Made by a program: the position numbers and the translations under genes
The notes under the pieces: generated by a model
Databases searched by the model: none
Told to the model about the DNA's origin: nothing
Seen by the model: the letters and a program-made list of their open reading frames with translations, nothing else
DNA from: Sphaerochaeta sp032144095
Lineage (GTDB): Bacteria > Spirochaetota > Spirochaetia > Sphaerochaetales > Sphaerochaetaceae
Direction of reading: 5' to 3'
Length of the DNA stretch: 64,000 bases
Assembly: GCF_032144095.1 (NCBI RefSeq)
Contig: NZ_JAVSNJ010000009.1
Span: 29,142-93,141 of the forward strand
In this document: in pieces, positions 25,653 to 33,325 of the stretch
Layout: every line of letters starts with the position of its first letter
Position numbering within the stretch: the stretch's first letter is position 1

Positions 25653-25693
25653 CCCTCTAGGGTTTAACCTCCTTTTCCCTAGGGGGTTTTTTT
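25653..25693 (+). terminator. Strong intrinsic terminator
   Basis: CCCTCTAGGG (25653-25662) pairs along its full length with CCCTAGGGGG (25677-25686), with one G-U pair and a 14-nt loop, followed by seven Ts. It ends a rightward transcript: either read-through from the BMP-family gene 240 nt upstream or a separate small RNA starting in between. It also insulates the island promoter. Confidence 0.8.
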
Positions 25694-26031
25694 GTCTATA
25701 GGCCAATTGATGTGAATTGGGGATGATTAATTGGGCTATGGAAGAAACTAGTGGGATTGTGGATATGGGAAGAGCCTTTGCTGGCTTCCATAAGCTCAAA
25801 TTGTTGGGTGTTTGCAAAAGATCCCCCCTGATCTCTTGTCTCCGACCCTCTTACACTGAAAGGCTGCTGGATTTCTGCTCTGTCGGCTCCCTGTCCTACA
25901 GAGATGTATCTGTGTGCTGTTGTTCCCTAACAATTAAATATCTTCAATTCCAATAATACAATAGGCTTCTCCTACTGTCCTTAATCCGTGATTCCTGGAT
26001 GGGGTCAGGAAATAATTATGAAAAGTATTTG

Positions 26032-26060
26032 TTGACAAATCAAATAAGTGGACGTTTAAT
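26032..26060 (+). promoter_or_regulatory. Promoter of the catabolic island
   Basis: TTGACA (26032-26037), 17-bp spacer, TTTAAT (26055-26060). It lies 56 nt upstream of the first island gene, immediately before the palindromic operator at 26071-26085. Confidence 0.7.
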
Positions 26061-26070
26061 TGTAGATATA

Positions 26071-26085
26071 AATTGTTCAACAATT
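26071..26085. promoter_or_regulatory. Palindromic operator, candidate site for the island GntR regulator
   Basis: AATTGTTCAACAATT is a perfect palindrome about a central C, lying over the expected transcription start just after the -10 box, where a repressor would block initiation. The half-site ATTGTT(G/C)AA recurs twice directly upstream of the GntR-family gene at 31789, which links this operator to that regulator. Confidence 0.6.
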
Positions 26086-26115
26086 TTGTAGAATTTAATT
26101 AGCAGGAGGTACTAT

Positions 26116-27009
26116 ATGAATATTTGGGAAGGCGCATGGGACCTGCATGTGCATACTGCACCGGACGTAATTGGGCGAAAAGTGACTGATCATCAACTGA
26201 TGCAGAGGCTCATTGCCTGTGGTATGAAGGGTTATGCCATAAAATCACATATTTCAAGCACAACTGGACGAGCAAAGCTCATGAATGAGATTCATCCAGG
26301 AGCAACCGCTATTGGAACCATTACACTCAATAATGCAGTTGGCGGGATCAACCCTTTTGCCGTTGAGCTTGCTGTTATGGATGGTGCCAAACTTGTCTGG
26401 CTTCCGACCATCGATTCCAAAAATGAGAGTGATCACATCATGGCCAATGCTGCTAACGCATCAGACAGGACCAAGATGCCATTCTTTGCCAAATTCAGGG
26501 TTGAACTTGCTGAGAAGGGAAAACTCCAACCACCAATCTATACACTTGAAAATGGAAAGCTCACAAAGAACATGCTTGAAGTGCTGGACATCGTCGTTGA
26601 GCACAATATTGCGCTTGCCTCTGGACATGTCAGCCAACTCGAAACCTTTGCCATAGCTGAAGAGTGCCATAGAAGGGGATATAAGAAGTTCATCGTGACA
26701 CACCCCAATTTCCCTTCCACCACTTTCACTAAGGAAGAGCAGAAGGAACTTGTGAAAAAAGGTGCGATCATGGAACAGTGCTTTACTACTCCCTACACCG
26801 GAAAGATTACTTGGGAGAGGGCGTTTGATGAAATTCGCTATGTCGGCACTGAAAACTGTATGATCTCCACTGACCTGGGACAACCTGCATATGTCTATCC
26901 TGACGAAGGTATCAAGATCTATTGCGAAAAGTTGTTGGAGAATGGTTTTACTGAAGAACAGGTGCGTACGATGGTCTGTGTCAATCCAGAATTCATTGTA
27001 AACGGTTAA
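26116..27009 (+). CDS. DUF6282-type metal-dependent hydrolase (amidohydrolase-like)
   Basis: 297 residues, cytoplasmic. The N-terminal WDLHVHTAPDVIGRK carries the HxH metal motif; further candidate ligands are in IKSHISS, LASGHVSQLE, FIVTHPNFPSTTF and a late Asp in MISTDLGQP, an arrangement typical of amidohydrolase/PHP-like barrels. I place it in the DUF6282 family by this pattern; its substrate is not established. As first gene of a tricarboxylate-type island it could open a lactone (as 2-pyrone-4,6-dicarboxylate lactonase does) or hydrolyse an amide; this is inference. AGGAGG precedes the ATG. Confidence 0.7.
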   Translation: MNIWEGAWDLHVHTAPDVIGRKVTDHQLMQRLIACGMKGYAIKSHISSTTGRAKLMNEIHPGATAIGTITLNNAVGGINPFAVELAVMDGAKLVWLPTIDSKNESDHIMANAANASDRTKMPFFAKFRVELAEKGKLQPPIYTLENGKLTKNMLEVLDIVVEHNIALASGHVSQLETFAIAEECHRRGYKKFIVTHPNFPSTTFTKEEQKELVKKGAIMEQCFTTPYTGKITWERAFDEIRYVGTENCMISTDLGQPAYVYPDEGIKIYCEKLLENGFTEEQVRTMVCVNPEFIVNG

Positions 27010-27022
27010 TGAGGAGTTGGAC

Positions 27023-27757
27023 ATGTTTGATAAAACACAGAAGGTTCTAGTTATTAGCGGTCATGCAGCAGACTATGTATGGCGTGCTGGCGGTACAATT
27101 GCCAAATACCTTAATCATGGAGCAGAAGTGAAGGTTGTCGTGCTTAGCATGGGTGTAAGGGGTGAGTCCAATGACCTGTGGGACCAGCCAAACCAGACAT
27201 ATGAGAATGTCAGGAAAATCCGGAAATCGGAATCCATGGCAGCAGCTGAGTGCCTTGGAGTGAAGGATATCGAATTCTGGGATTTTGAAGACTACTATAT
27301 GGATCTTGAATCTGAAGAAAGGATCACCAGGCTAGCAAAACTCATCCGGGATTTTGAGCCCTACCACATCATCACCCACGGTGAGCTTGACCTCCTGAAT
27401 CCTGACCATGACGCTGTGAATAAATTTGTATTTAAGGCAAGTGTCCTGGCCATCTCCAATGGGGTACCCATCGAAGGGAGCAAAACTTCCAAGCAGACAA
27501 GGATCTTTGGTTTTGAACCTCATCAATCGGAAATTTGCAACTTCAAGCCTGAAGTCATCATCGACATTACTGAAACCATCGAGAAGAAAGAGGCTGCAAT
27601 GAACTGTTTTAAGGCCCAGAAACACCTCATAGAATACTACGGAATGAAGGCTTTTATTCGGGGTAATCATGCTAGGCGACTTTCCGGAAGCAAGCAGTAT
27701 AAGTTTGCAGAATCTTTCACAAGAAGATTTCCCTATGTTGGTGAGTGGCTTGTCTAG
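27023..27757 (+). CDS. LmbE/PIG-L-family protein resembling 4-oxalomesaconate hydratase (GalB)
   Basis: 244 residues; the ATG at 27023 lies six bases after GAGGAG (an upstream TTG is less likely). The zinc motif is SGHAADYVWRAGGTIAKY, where GlcNAc deacetylases of the family have HPDD; the form S-x-H-x-AD-(F/Y)VWRAGG is, as I recall it, the signature of GalB, the hydratase of the gallate/protocatechuate 4,5-cleavage route. Third ligand region: LNPDHDAVNKF. GalB hydrates 4-oxalomesaconate to 4-carboxy-4-hydroxy-2-oxoadipate. The nearby RraA/HMG-aldolase-like gene would supply the next step, which supports this over deacetylation. Confidence 0.72.
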   Translation: MFDKTQKVLVISGHAADYVWRAGGTIAKYLNHGAEVKVVVLSMGVRGESNDLWDQPNQTYENVRKIRKSESMAAAECLGVKDIEFWDFEDYYMDLESEERITRLAKLIRDFEPYHIITHGELDLLNPDHDAVNKFVFKASVLAISNGVPIEGSKTSKQTRIFGFEPHQSEICNFKPEVIIDITETIEKKEAAMNCFKAQKHLIEYYGMKAFIRGNHARRLSGSKQYKFAESFTRRFPYVGEWLV

Positions 27758-27766
27758 GAGAAGCAA

Positions 27767-28648
27767 ATGAAAAAGTTTATCTTGGGGTTTATCGGATTCG
27801 GAGAGGCATCTTTCTCAATTGCAAAAGGGTTGCATGAGAGTTCAAAACCTGAAGTGGTGGCTTATGATGTAATGGCAGGAGTTATGCCAATAGTCAAACA
27901 GAGGGCAGAAGAAACCCAAGTGAGGCTTCTTCCTTCATTGGCTAGCCTGATAGATGCTTCTGATGTGATTCTTTGCGCTACCAGCGCGAAATATGCACTG
28001 TCAATTGCAAAAGAAGCTGCACCTTTTCTGAAAGAGGGCAAAATCTATTCGGATCTAAACTCGGCATCGCCAAACGTGAAGAAAGAGATAGCTGGACTTG
28101 TTGATGGCACAGGAGCATTGTTTGCAGATTCTGCTGTAATGGAGATTGTTCCCCCTTACAAGCATAAGGTTCCGATAGCTGTAAGTGGATCAGGTGCGAG
28201 GCTCTATGCAGAGATGTTGAATTCGATAGGAATGAATATCACCTACATCAATGACCAGGCTGGAAGCTCTTCAGCAATGAAGATGTTCAGAAGCGTATTC
28301 ATGAAAGGCTTCACCTCTCTTATGCTTGAAACGTTTCTTGCATCCCAGAAGATGGGGGTCTGTGACCAAGTATTGGAGTCAATATCGAATACCTTGCAAC
28401 AAAACTCTGTCGAAATGCTGGCAAACCTTCTTATTAACAGGACTGCTGTGGGATATGAGCGAAGGATCAGCGAGATGGAAGACGTAGTTTCCACCTTGGA
28501 AGATCTGAACATAGCCCCATATGCATCACTCGCCACTATTGAACGGTTAACGTGGATGGGATCGATACAGCTCAAAGAGCATCTCAACGGTATTGTCCCG
28601 AAAGATTTTCATGAAGTACTGGATCTGGCATTGGAATTGTCAAATTAG
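27767..28648 (+). CDS. NAD(P)-dependent dehydrogenase, 6PGDH-like N-domain with DUF1932 C-domain
   Basis: 293 residues. The N-terminal Rossmann domain starts ILGFIGFGEASFSIAKGL (GxGxxx variant GFGEAS typical of DUF1932 proteins) and continues to SDLNSASPNVKKEIA and the GSGARLYAEMLNSIG linker; the C-terminal helical domain includes SSSAMKMFRSVFMKGF, with a lysine at the beta-hydroxyacid-dehydrogenase catalytic position. It probably oxidises or reduces a hydroxy-acid. Position between the GalB-like hydratase and the Tct transporter suggests a branch or entry step of the same pathway. Confidence 0.78.
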   Translation: MKKFILGFIGFGEASFSIAKGLHESSKPEVVAYDVMAGVMPIVKQRAEETQVRLLPSLASLIDASDVILCATSAKYALSIAKEAAPFLKEGKIYSDLNSASPNVKKEIAGLVDGTGALFADSAVMEIVPPYKHKVPIAVSGSGARLYAEMLNSIGMNITYINDQAGSSSAMKMFRSVFMKGFTSLMLETFLASQKMGVCDQVLESISNTLQQNSVEMLANLLINRTAVGYERRISEMEDVVSTLEDLNIAPYASLATIERLTWMGSIQLKEHLNGIVPKDFHEVLDLALELSN

Positions 28649-28672
28649 GTTCTATAAAAAAGGAGAAACAGA

Positions 28673-29668
28673 ATGAAAAGAGCGATCGCATTGGTGAGTT
28701 TACTAGTATTGGCTAGTTCTCTTGCATTGTTTGCAGCAGGAACAGGGGAAGCTCCAGCTTCAACGAAGGCTGCACTTGGCTACCCAAAAAGAGCCATTGA
28801 AATGGTGGTTCCGTTTGGGCCCGGCGGAAGTGCTGACCTCATGGCTAGAACTGTCGCACAGTTGATGAACAAGATTACCGAAAAGCCTGTTAACGTAGTC
28901 AATAAAGCTGGTGGTGGAAGCATCACAGGCATGATGTATGCCTTTGAGCAGCCTGCTGATGGGTATACCCTGCTTGAAATTACCCCTTCAGTTCCAATAA
29001 TTGAGGCACAGAAGACAGCACCTATCAATTTCAGTGAGAATTTCATCCCGATCGGAAATTTCCAGATTGATATTCAGTCTTTTGCCATTCTCAAGAAAAA
29101 TCCAAAGTTCTCCAATCTTGACGAAATGCTGGCGTATGCCAAAAAGAACCCCGGTAAGGTAACGATCGGTGGAACCTCACCTGGTGGTCTTGATGACTAC
29201 ATGGCTCAGGGTTTTGCTGATGCAGCAGGGATTAAGCTTCTCTATATTCCTTACAACTCAGCAGCAGAGACCAAATCTGCCCTGCTAGGTGGTGAGATTG
29301 ATATCTATCAGGATAAGCTGATCTCCTTCCTTCAGATGCTCCAATCAGATTCAGTTGTTCCTATTGTCACTTTATATGACAGAAGGCTCTCTGAAGTTGA
29401 TGAGATGAAGAATGTTCCCTGTACTGTGGAAAAGGGAATCAATTTTACCCAAGGATCATGGAGAGGGTATGCGGTCAAGAAAGGTACGCCCAAGGAAATC
29501 GTGGACTATCTGGAAAATCTCTTGAAACAGGTCTATGACAGTCCTGAATACAAAGCCTCAGCAGCCCAGGATCGTTCTGACATCATCCCAGGTTACATTA
29601 ATGCAGAAGCGTACGGAAAGTTGTGGAACTCTGAACTTGCCGGGTTCAAGAAGATCTTTAGTAAGTAA
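28673..29668 (+). CDS. tctC: Tripartite tricarboxylate transporter binding protein (TctC/Bug family)
   Basis: 331 residues. A signal peptide (MKRAIALVSLLVLASSLALFAAG) leads to the mature TctC fold: YPKRAIEMVVPFGPGGSADLMARTVAQLM, PVNVVNKAGGGSITGMMYAF, KKNPGKVTIGGTSPGGLDDYMAQGFADAAGI and LLYIPYNSAAETKSALLGGEIDIY. Bug proteins hold carboxylates through water-mediated contacts to the two beta-turn loops seen here. It captures the substrate in the periplasm for TctBA. A hairpin after its stop may raise its mRNA level relative to tctB and tctA. Confidence 0.93.
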   Translation: MKRAIALVSLLVLASSLALFAAGTGEAPASTKAALGYPKRAIEMVVPFGPGGSADLMARTVAQLMNKITEKPVNVVNKAGGGSITGMMYAFEQPADGYTLLEITPSVPIIEAQKTAPINFSENFIPIGNFQIDIQSFAILKKNPKFSNLDEMLAYAKKNPGKVTIGGTSPGGLDDYMAQGFADAAGIKLLYIPYNSAAETKSALLGGEIDIYQDKLISFLQMLQSDSVVPIVTLYDRRLSEVDEMKNVPCTVEKGINFTQGSWRGYAVKKGTPKEIVDYLENLLKQVYDSPEYKASAAQDRSDIIPGYINAEAYGKLWNSELAGFKKIFSK

Positions 29669-29684
29669 TTGTAAGCATCAAAGG

Positions 29685-29706
29685 TCCGGTACCCTCGGGT
29701 ACCGGA
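29685..29706 (+). repeat. Intra-operon hairpin between tctC and tctB
   Basis: TCCGGTACC-CTCG-GGTACCGGA gives a perfect 9-bp G+C-rich stem. No T-run follows; the tctB ribosome-binding site comes six bases later. Such hairpins after binding-protein genes typically block 3' exonucleases or attenuate, so that the periplasmic component is made in excess. Confidence 0.7.
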
Positions 29707-29721
29707 TGTATGGAGGGTCCC

Positions 29722-30219
29722 ATGGAACTTGTTTTTGATCTCTTCCTTGTAGCTCTGTTCTCTGGTTTTCTCTTCATGAGCCAAAGCATAACAGAGAAGT
29801 CCATTTCAAACGATTATTTCGGATCAAGAGGGTTTCCCGAGATGGTTGCAATTGTGGCGATAGTGCTATTGGTTGGAATCATAGCCAAAACCCTTGTTGC
29901 CAGAAACAAAGCTGGATATGTCAAGCCTCAAAAAGTACAGATGGAAGAAGGGTATCGAAAGATATATATTCGGGTTTTATCACTAATAATGCTTCTTTTT
30001 GTCTATATCGTTCTTCTGAAGAGCCTTGGATTCGTCCTTGAAACGGTTCTGTTCATATTTTTGGCACTTACTATCCTTGGATACAAAAAATACCCTATCT
30101 CAGTACTCTTTTCAGTGGCATTTACAGCCATACTGGTCATTGTCTTCGGAAGAGTTTTCTTCATAGCAATTCCTAGAGGAACAGGATTCCTCAGAGAAAT
30201 AAGCTACTTCCTATTTTAA
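29722..30219 (+). CDS. tctB: Tripartite tricarboxylate transporter small membrane subunit
   Basis: 165 residues from the ATG at 29722, five bases after GGAGGG (29710 is an alternative). Four hydrophobic helices (approximately residues 5-22, 37-58, 78-101 and 106-140) and the family's GSRGFPEMVAIVAIVLL motif near helix 2. TctB sequences are very diverse; identity here depends strongly on position between tctC and tctA. It overlaps neither, with 14 nt to tctA. Confidence 0.85.
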   Translation: MELVFDLFLVALFSGFLFMSQSITEKSISNDYFGSRGFPEMVAIVAIVLLVGIIAKTLVARNKAGYVKPQKVQMEEGYRKIYIRVLSLIMLLFVYIVLLKSLGFVLETVLFIFLALTILGYKKYPISVLFSVAFTAILVIVFGRVFFIAIPRGTGFLREISYFLF

Positions 30220-30232
30220 CGAGGAGAAACCC

Positions 30233-31717
30233 ATGTTCATGCAAGGTGTAATAAATGTATTTTCCCCCATGACGTTTCTGTTTGTCGTCCTGGGAACTGC
30301 CTGGGGCCTGATAGCAGGGGCTCTTCCTGGTTTGAGTGCTTCCATGGCTGTTATCCTGATGCTTCCGTTTACCTATGGTATGGGCGGGATACAGAGTGTT
30401 ATCGTCCTAGTAGCCGTCTATGTTGGGTCGATGTGTGGTGGGTCATTTTCCGCTATCTTGTTGAAGACTCCAGGGACTCCCAGTGCCGTAGCTACTACCT
30501 TCGATGGTTACCCTATGGCTATGAAAGGGGAGGCTGCAAAAGCCATTGGAATCTCAATCACGGGTTCTGCCTTTGGTGGTATCTTCTCCGGTATAATGAT
30601 GGTGAGTTTTGCCAGTATCCTAGCAATTTGGGCCTTGAAATTTCAGAGTGCTGAATTTTTCGCATTATCGTTGCTTGGTCTGAGCTGTATTGCAAGCATC
30701 GGTTCGAAGGATCCCCTAAAAGCATTGGTATCAGCTTTGTTAGGCCTAATGGTTTCAACTGTTGGCCTCGATGCCATCGCCGGGGCAGAACGATTCACCT
30801 TTGGGCAATACTACCTGATGAATGGCATTGACTATATCCCTGTGATGATCGGAGCTTATGCACTTGCTGAAGTCTATCGGAATGTATTGACGAACAAGAA
30901 GGAAACCGTAGGCAAAGCCACTTCAGTAAAGGCTGAGTTTATTGGTATAAAGCATATAATCAAGTATTTCAGTATCTACATCAAGTCTTCAATTATTGGA
31001 ACCATTGTAGGAATAATTCCTGCAGCGGGAGGCTCTATTGCAGCCTTGATAAGCTATGGAGAGGCCGTACGATCAAGCAAACATCCTGAACGATTCGGTG
31101 AAGGGGCTGAAGAAGGCGTCATTGCCAGTGAGACGGCAAACAATGCTGCAGTTGGTGGTTCCCTTGTTCCGACCCTTGTGTTGGGCATCCCTGGAGGAAA
31201 CGTTGCGGCAATCCTGTTGGCAGCCTTCACCATGCACGGCTTGATCCCTGGCCCGATGCTTCTGAAATCCCAACCAGAAATGCTCTATAGCATTCTTGTG
31301 GGTGTGATTGTTTCATCCTTGTTGCTATTCGTGGTAGGCAAGTTTGTTTCTGTGCAGTTTTCTAAGATAACAAGGCTTCCTTACTCGTTTATGGCGACGA
31401 TTATCATCGTGTTGGGGTTGGTAGGATCCTATTCATTGAAGAACAATATCTACGATGTATTCGTCATGTTCTTCTTCAGTTTTCTTGGATTCTATTTTGA
31501 GAAGTTCCACTATTCCACATCCTCCTTCATCCTCGGAATTGTACTTGGTCCAATTTGTGAGAATGGGCTTCGTAAGCAGCTGATCATATCAGGTGGAAAC
31601 TGGTCGACCTTCTTCACTCGTCCCATCTCCTTGATTGTCATCATATTGAGTATTCTCTCTTTTGCTACTCCTTTCATCAGAAGCTATCTACAGAAAAGGA
31701 AACAGGCGATTCACTAA
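30233..31717 (+). CDS. tctA: Tripartite tricarboxylate transporter large permease
   Basis: 494 residues with about 11-12 membrane helices. Conserved TctA motifs: TAWGLIAGALPGLSASMAVILMLPFTYGM (GxxxGxxPGL box), CGGSFSAILLKTPGTPSAVATTFDGYPMA, and the second-half repeat GIIPAAGGSIAALISYGEAVRSSKHPERFGEGAEEGVIASETANNAAVGGSLVPTLVLGIPG. The two PG-containing boxes form the transport sites. It uses an ion gradient to import a di- or tricarboxylate captured by TctC. GAGGAG precedes the ATG at 30233. Confidence 0.95.
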   Translation: MFMQGVINVFSPMTFLFVVLGTAWGLIAGALPGLSASMAVILMLPFTYGMGGIQSVIVLVAVYVGSMCGGSFSAILLKTPGTPSAVATTFDGYPMAMKGEAAKAIGISITGSAFGGIFSGIMMVSFASILAIWALKFQSAEFFALSLLGLSCIASIGSKDPLKALVSALLGLMVSTVGLDAIAGAERFTFGQYYLMNGIDYIPVMIGAYALAEVYRNVLTNKKETVGKATSVKAEFIGIKHIIKYFSIYIKSSIIGTIVGIIPAAGGSIAALISYGEAVRSSKHPERFGEGAEEGVIASETANNAAVGGSLVPTLVLGIPGGNVAAILLAAFTMHGLIPGPMLLKSQPEMLYSILVGVIVSSLLLFVVGKFVSVQFSKITRLPYSFMATIIIVLGLVGSYSLKNNIYDVFVMFFFSFLGFYFEKFHYSTSSFILGIVLGPICENGLRKQLIISGGNWSTFFTRPISLIVIILSILSFATPFIRSYLQKRKQAIH

Positions 31718-31718
31718 A

Positions 31719-31740
31719 ATTGTTGAATTAAATTGTTGAA
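31719..31740. promoter_or_regulatory. Tandem half-sites upstream of the GntR regulator
   Basis: ATTGTTGAA occurs at 31719-31727 and again at 31732-31740, 13 bp apart, directly after the tctA stop and 49 nt before the regulator start. The same half-site builds the palindrome at 26071-26085. This suggests autoregulation and shared control of the island by the GntR-family protein. Confidence 0.55.
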
Positions 31741-31788
31741 TAGCTAATAATCAAGAAATCACTTACCCTTTTTCTAGAGAGAAATACA

Positions 31789-32433
31789 ATGAAGAAACGA
31801 GCGAATGAAATTGCATATGACTATATAAAGGCAAAGATTCTTGATGGAACATATCGTCCTGCAGAGAGGCTATTGGAAGCAAAACTTTCGGAAGACATAG
31901 GTGTAAGCCGGAATACTGTAAAAAAAGCCTTGCTGAAACTGGAGCAGGAGCAGCTCATTGAACTTACGACCAACAAAGGTGCTTCGATCAGATCTCTCGA
32001 TATAGACGAAGTTATCCAATATATGGAGATTCGCGAAGAACTGGAAGCAAAAATCGCAAGGAGAGCTGCTGCAAATATTTCTGAAGAGGATACACTTGAA
32101 TTGGAGAAAATTTTCAACACCATGAAAGATCTTTCCAGGGTGCATGACTATGAGGAATACAGCCGCAATAACAGGAAATTTCATAACATCATCTATGCAG
32201 CGTCAGGCAAGCCGATTCTTACGCAGTATTGCATGAACATAAAGACTCAGCTAAGCAGGTACCAATTCAAGACAATGCTGGTACCCCAGCGGTCCGACAA
32301 TTCATTGCTGGAACATAATGCGATTCTCCAGTCGATGAAAGAGCATGATGCTGATGCTGCAGAGAAGGCCATTCGGGTTCATATGTCTAATTTGTTGACT
32401 ACCATCATCAAGTACAAAAATTTGGTATTTTAA
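31789..32433 (+). CDS. GntR-family regulator, FadR/FCD type
   Basis: 214 residues. N-terminal winged helix-turn-helix: AYDYIKAKILDGTYRPAERLLEAKLSEDIGVSRNTVKKALLKLEQEQLIELTTNKGASI. C-terminal FCD domain (residues ~78-205), all-helical, with RRAAANISEEDTLELEKIF and SRNNRKFHNIIYAASGKP, where a conserved Asp/His set normally binds metal and a carboxylate effector. It lies between tctA and the aldolase-like gene, so it most likely senses the imported acid or an intermediate and controls the sites with ATTGTTGAA half-sites. Confidence 0.88.
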   Translation: MKKRANEIAYDYIKAKILDGTYRPAERLLEAKLSEDIGVSRNTVKKALLKLEQEQLIELTTNKGASIRSLDIDEVIQYMEIREELEAKIARRAAANISEEDTLELEKIFNTMKDLSRVHDYEEYSRNNRKFHNIIYAASGKPILTQYCMNIKTQLSRYQFKTMLVPQRSDNSLLEHNAILQSMKEHDADAAEKAIRVHMSNLLTTIIKYKNLVF

Positions 32434-32443
32434 AGGAAATCGT

Positions 32444-33142
32444 ATGGAACACTATTTTGCATTACCGCCTTTGGTAGACGATATCTATCTGGAAAAAGCC
32501 TCACAATTTGGTTCTGCCAACCTTTGTGACGGGATGAAAGGCCTAGGAATCCCAAACGACGGGTGTATGGAAGCCTCTATGCTCCCAGTTGATGAGAACC
32601 TGTCAATGGTGGGGACTGCTTGCACTGTAGAAACCCAAGATGGGGACAATTTCCCAATCCATGTTGCGATTTACCAAGGCAAGCCTGGGTATGTCCTTGT
32701 GGTTGATGGAAAGGGCTATATGGGGAAGGCCTATATGGGCGACCTCATGGGCGGAGCTGCGAAGGCCATTGGGTTTGAAGGTGTGGTCGTGGATGGATGT
32801 GTCAGGGACAGGCTAGGCCTCAAAGCTATGCAACTTCCAGTCTTCTCGAAGGGCATCATGCCTAGGGGACCAGGAAAGACTGGCCCTGGCAAAATCAATA
32901 CAACCATTATGTGTGCCGGTATTACTGTACACCCAGGGGACCTTGTCGTCGGAGACTGTGATGGAGTTGCCGTTGTTCCAAGAGATCGCATAGAGGAAGT
33001 CCTCCAAGCTACACAAAAGAAAGTATCCTATGAGATTGATAGGCGAATTGCCATCTCCAAATATGAAGAATGTAGGAAAAACCATACTGAGCTTCCTAAC
33101 CTTGCTCCCAGCTGGGTTACGGAGATGCTCAGCAAGCAGTGA
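32444..33142 (+). CDS. RraA/HMG-aldolase-family protein, probable oxo-acid aldolase
   Basis: 232 residues. The metal/pyruvate site of class II HMG/CHA aldolases is complete: G99-D100 in YMGDLMGGAAKAIG, then exactly twenty residues to R121-D122 in DGCVRDRLGL (the D-x20-R-D motif). An N-terminal SANLCDGMKGLG matches the family too. Such aldolases cleave 4-hydroxy-4-methyl-2-oxoglutarate or 4-carboxy-4-hydroxy-2-oxoadipate into pyruvate and pyruvate/oxaloacetate; RNase-E-inhibitor RraA lacks a pathway context like this. With the GalB-like protein it forms a plausible hydratase-aldolase pair. Confidence 0.82.
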   Translation: MEHYFALPPLVDDIYLEKASQFGSANLCDGMKGLGIPNDGCMEASMLPVDENLSMVGTACTVETQDGDNFPIHVAIYQGKPGYVLVVDGKGYMGKAYMGDLMGGAAKAIGFEGVVVDGCVRDRLGLKAMQLPVFSKGIMPRGPGKTGPGKINTTIMCAGITVHPGDLVVGDCDGVAVVPRDRIEEVLQATQKKVSYEIDRRIAISKYEECRKNHTELPNLAPSWVTEMLSKQ

Positions 33143-33173
33143 TCTGAGAAGGCCTTAGAATCTAGTTATGCTC

Positions 33174-33203
33174 TGAGACTTGCAGTCATCAGCTGCAGTC
33201 TCA
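33174..33203 (+). terminator. Hairpin at the end of the regulator-aldolase unit
   Basis: TGAGAC-T-TGCAG pairs with CTGCAGTCTCA, an 11-bp stem with one bulged T and a loop of seven bases. The T-run is poor, so it may be a weak terminator or an mRNA-stabilising end. It lies 31 nt after the aldolase stop and before the MFS gene. Confidence 0.45.
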
Positions 33204-33325
33204 GCAGGTATATCATCCTGGTGTATGTTGCCCCTCCTTTGGTTGATGCTACAGGAAACGTTAACTCCTCATAGAAACATCTATTCTAGCCATTATGTTT
33301 TGATCCCCAGAACCTGGAGGTACGT

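Larger units (their letters stand above)
25412..26031. other. Gene-poor stretch at the left edge of the A+T-rich island
   Basis: About 620 nt without a convincing gene. Short frames at 25533-25817 (minus) and 25717-25956 (plus) have no ribosome-binding site and no recognisable composition. The stretch contains a foldable RNA-like segment, a strong terminator, small inverted repeats (CCAATT/AATTGG near 25701, TTCCTG/CAGGAA at 25992-26011) and, at its right end, the island promoter. Base composition drops to clearly A+T-rich from about 25420 onward. Confidence 0.6.

Noticed and set aside
25533..25956. Short frames (94 codons minus, 79 codons plus) in the gap before the island
   Set aside because: No Shine-Dalgarno sequence, no recognisable protein character, and the minus frame crosses a strong plus-strand terminator.
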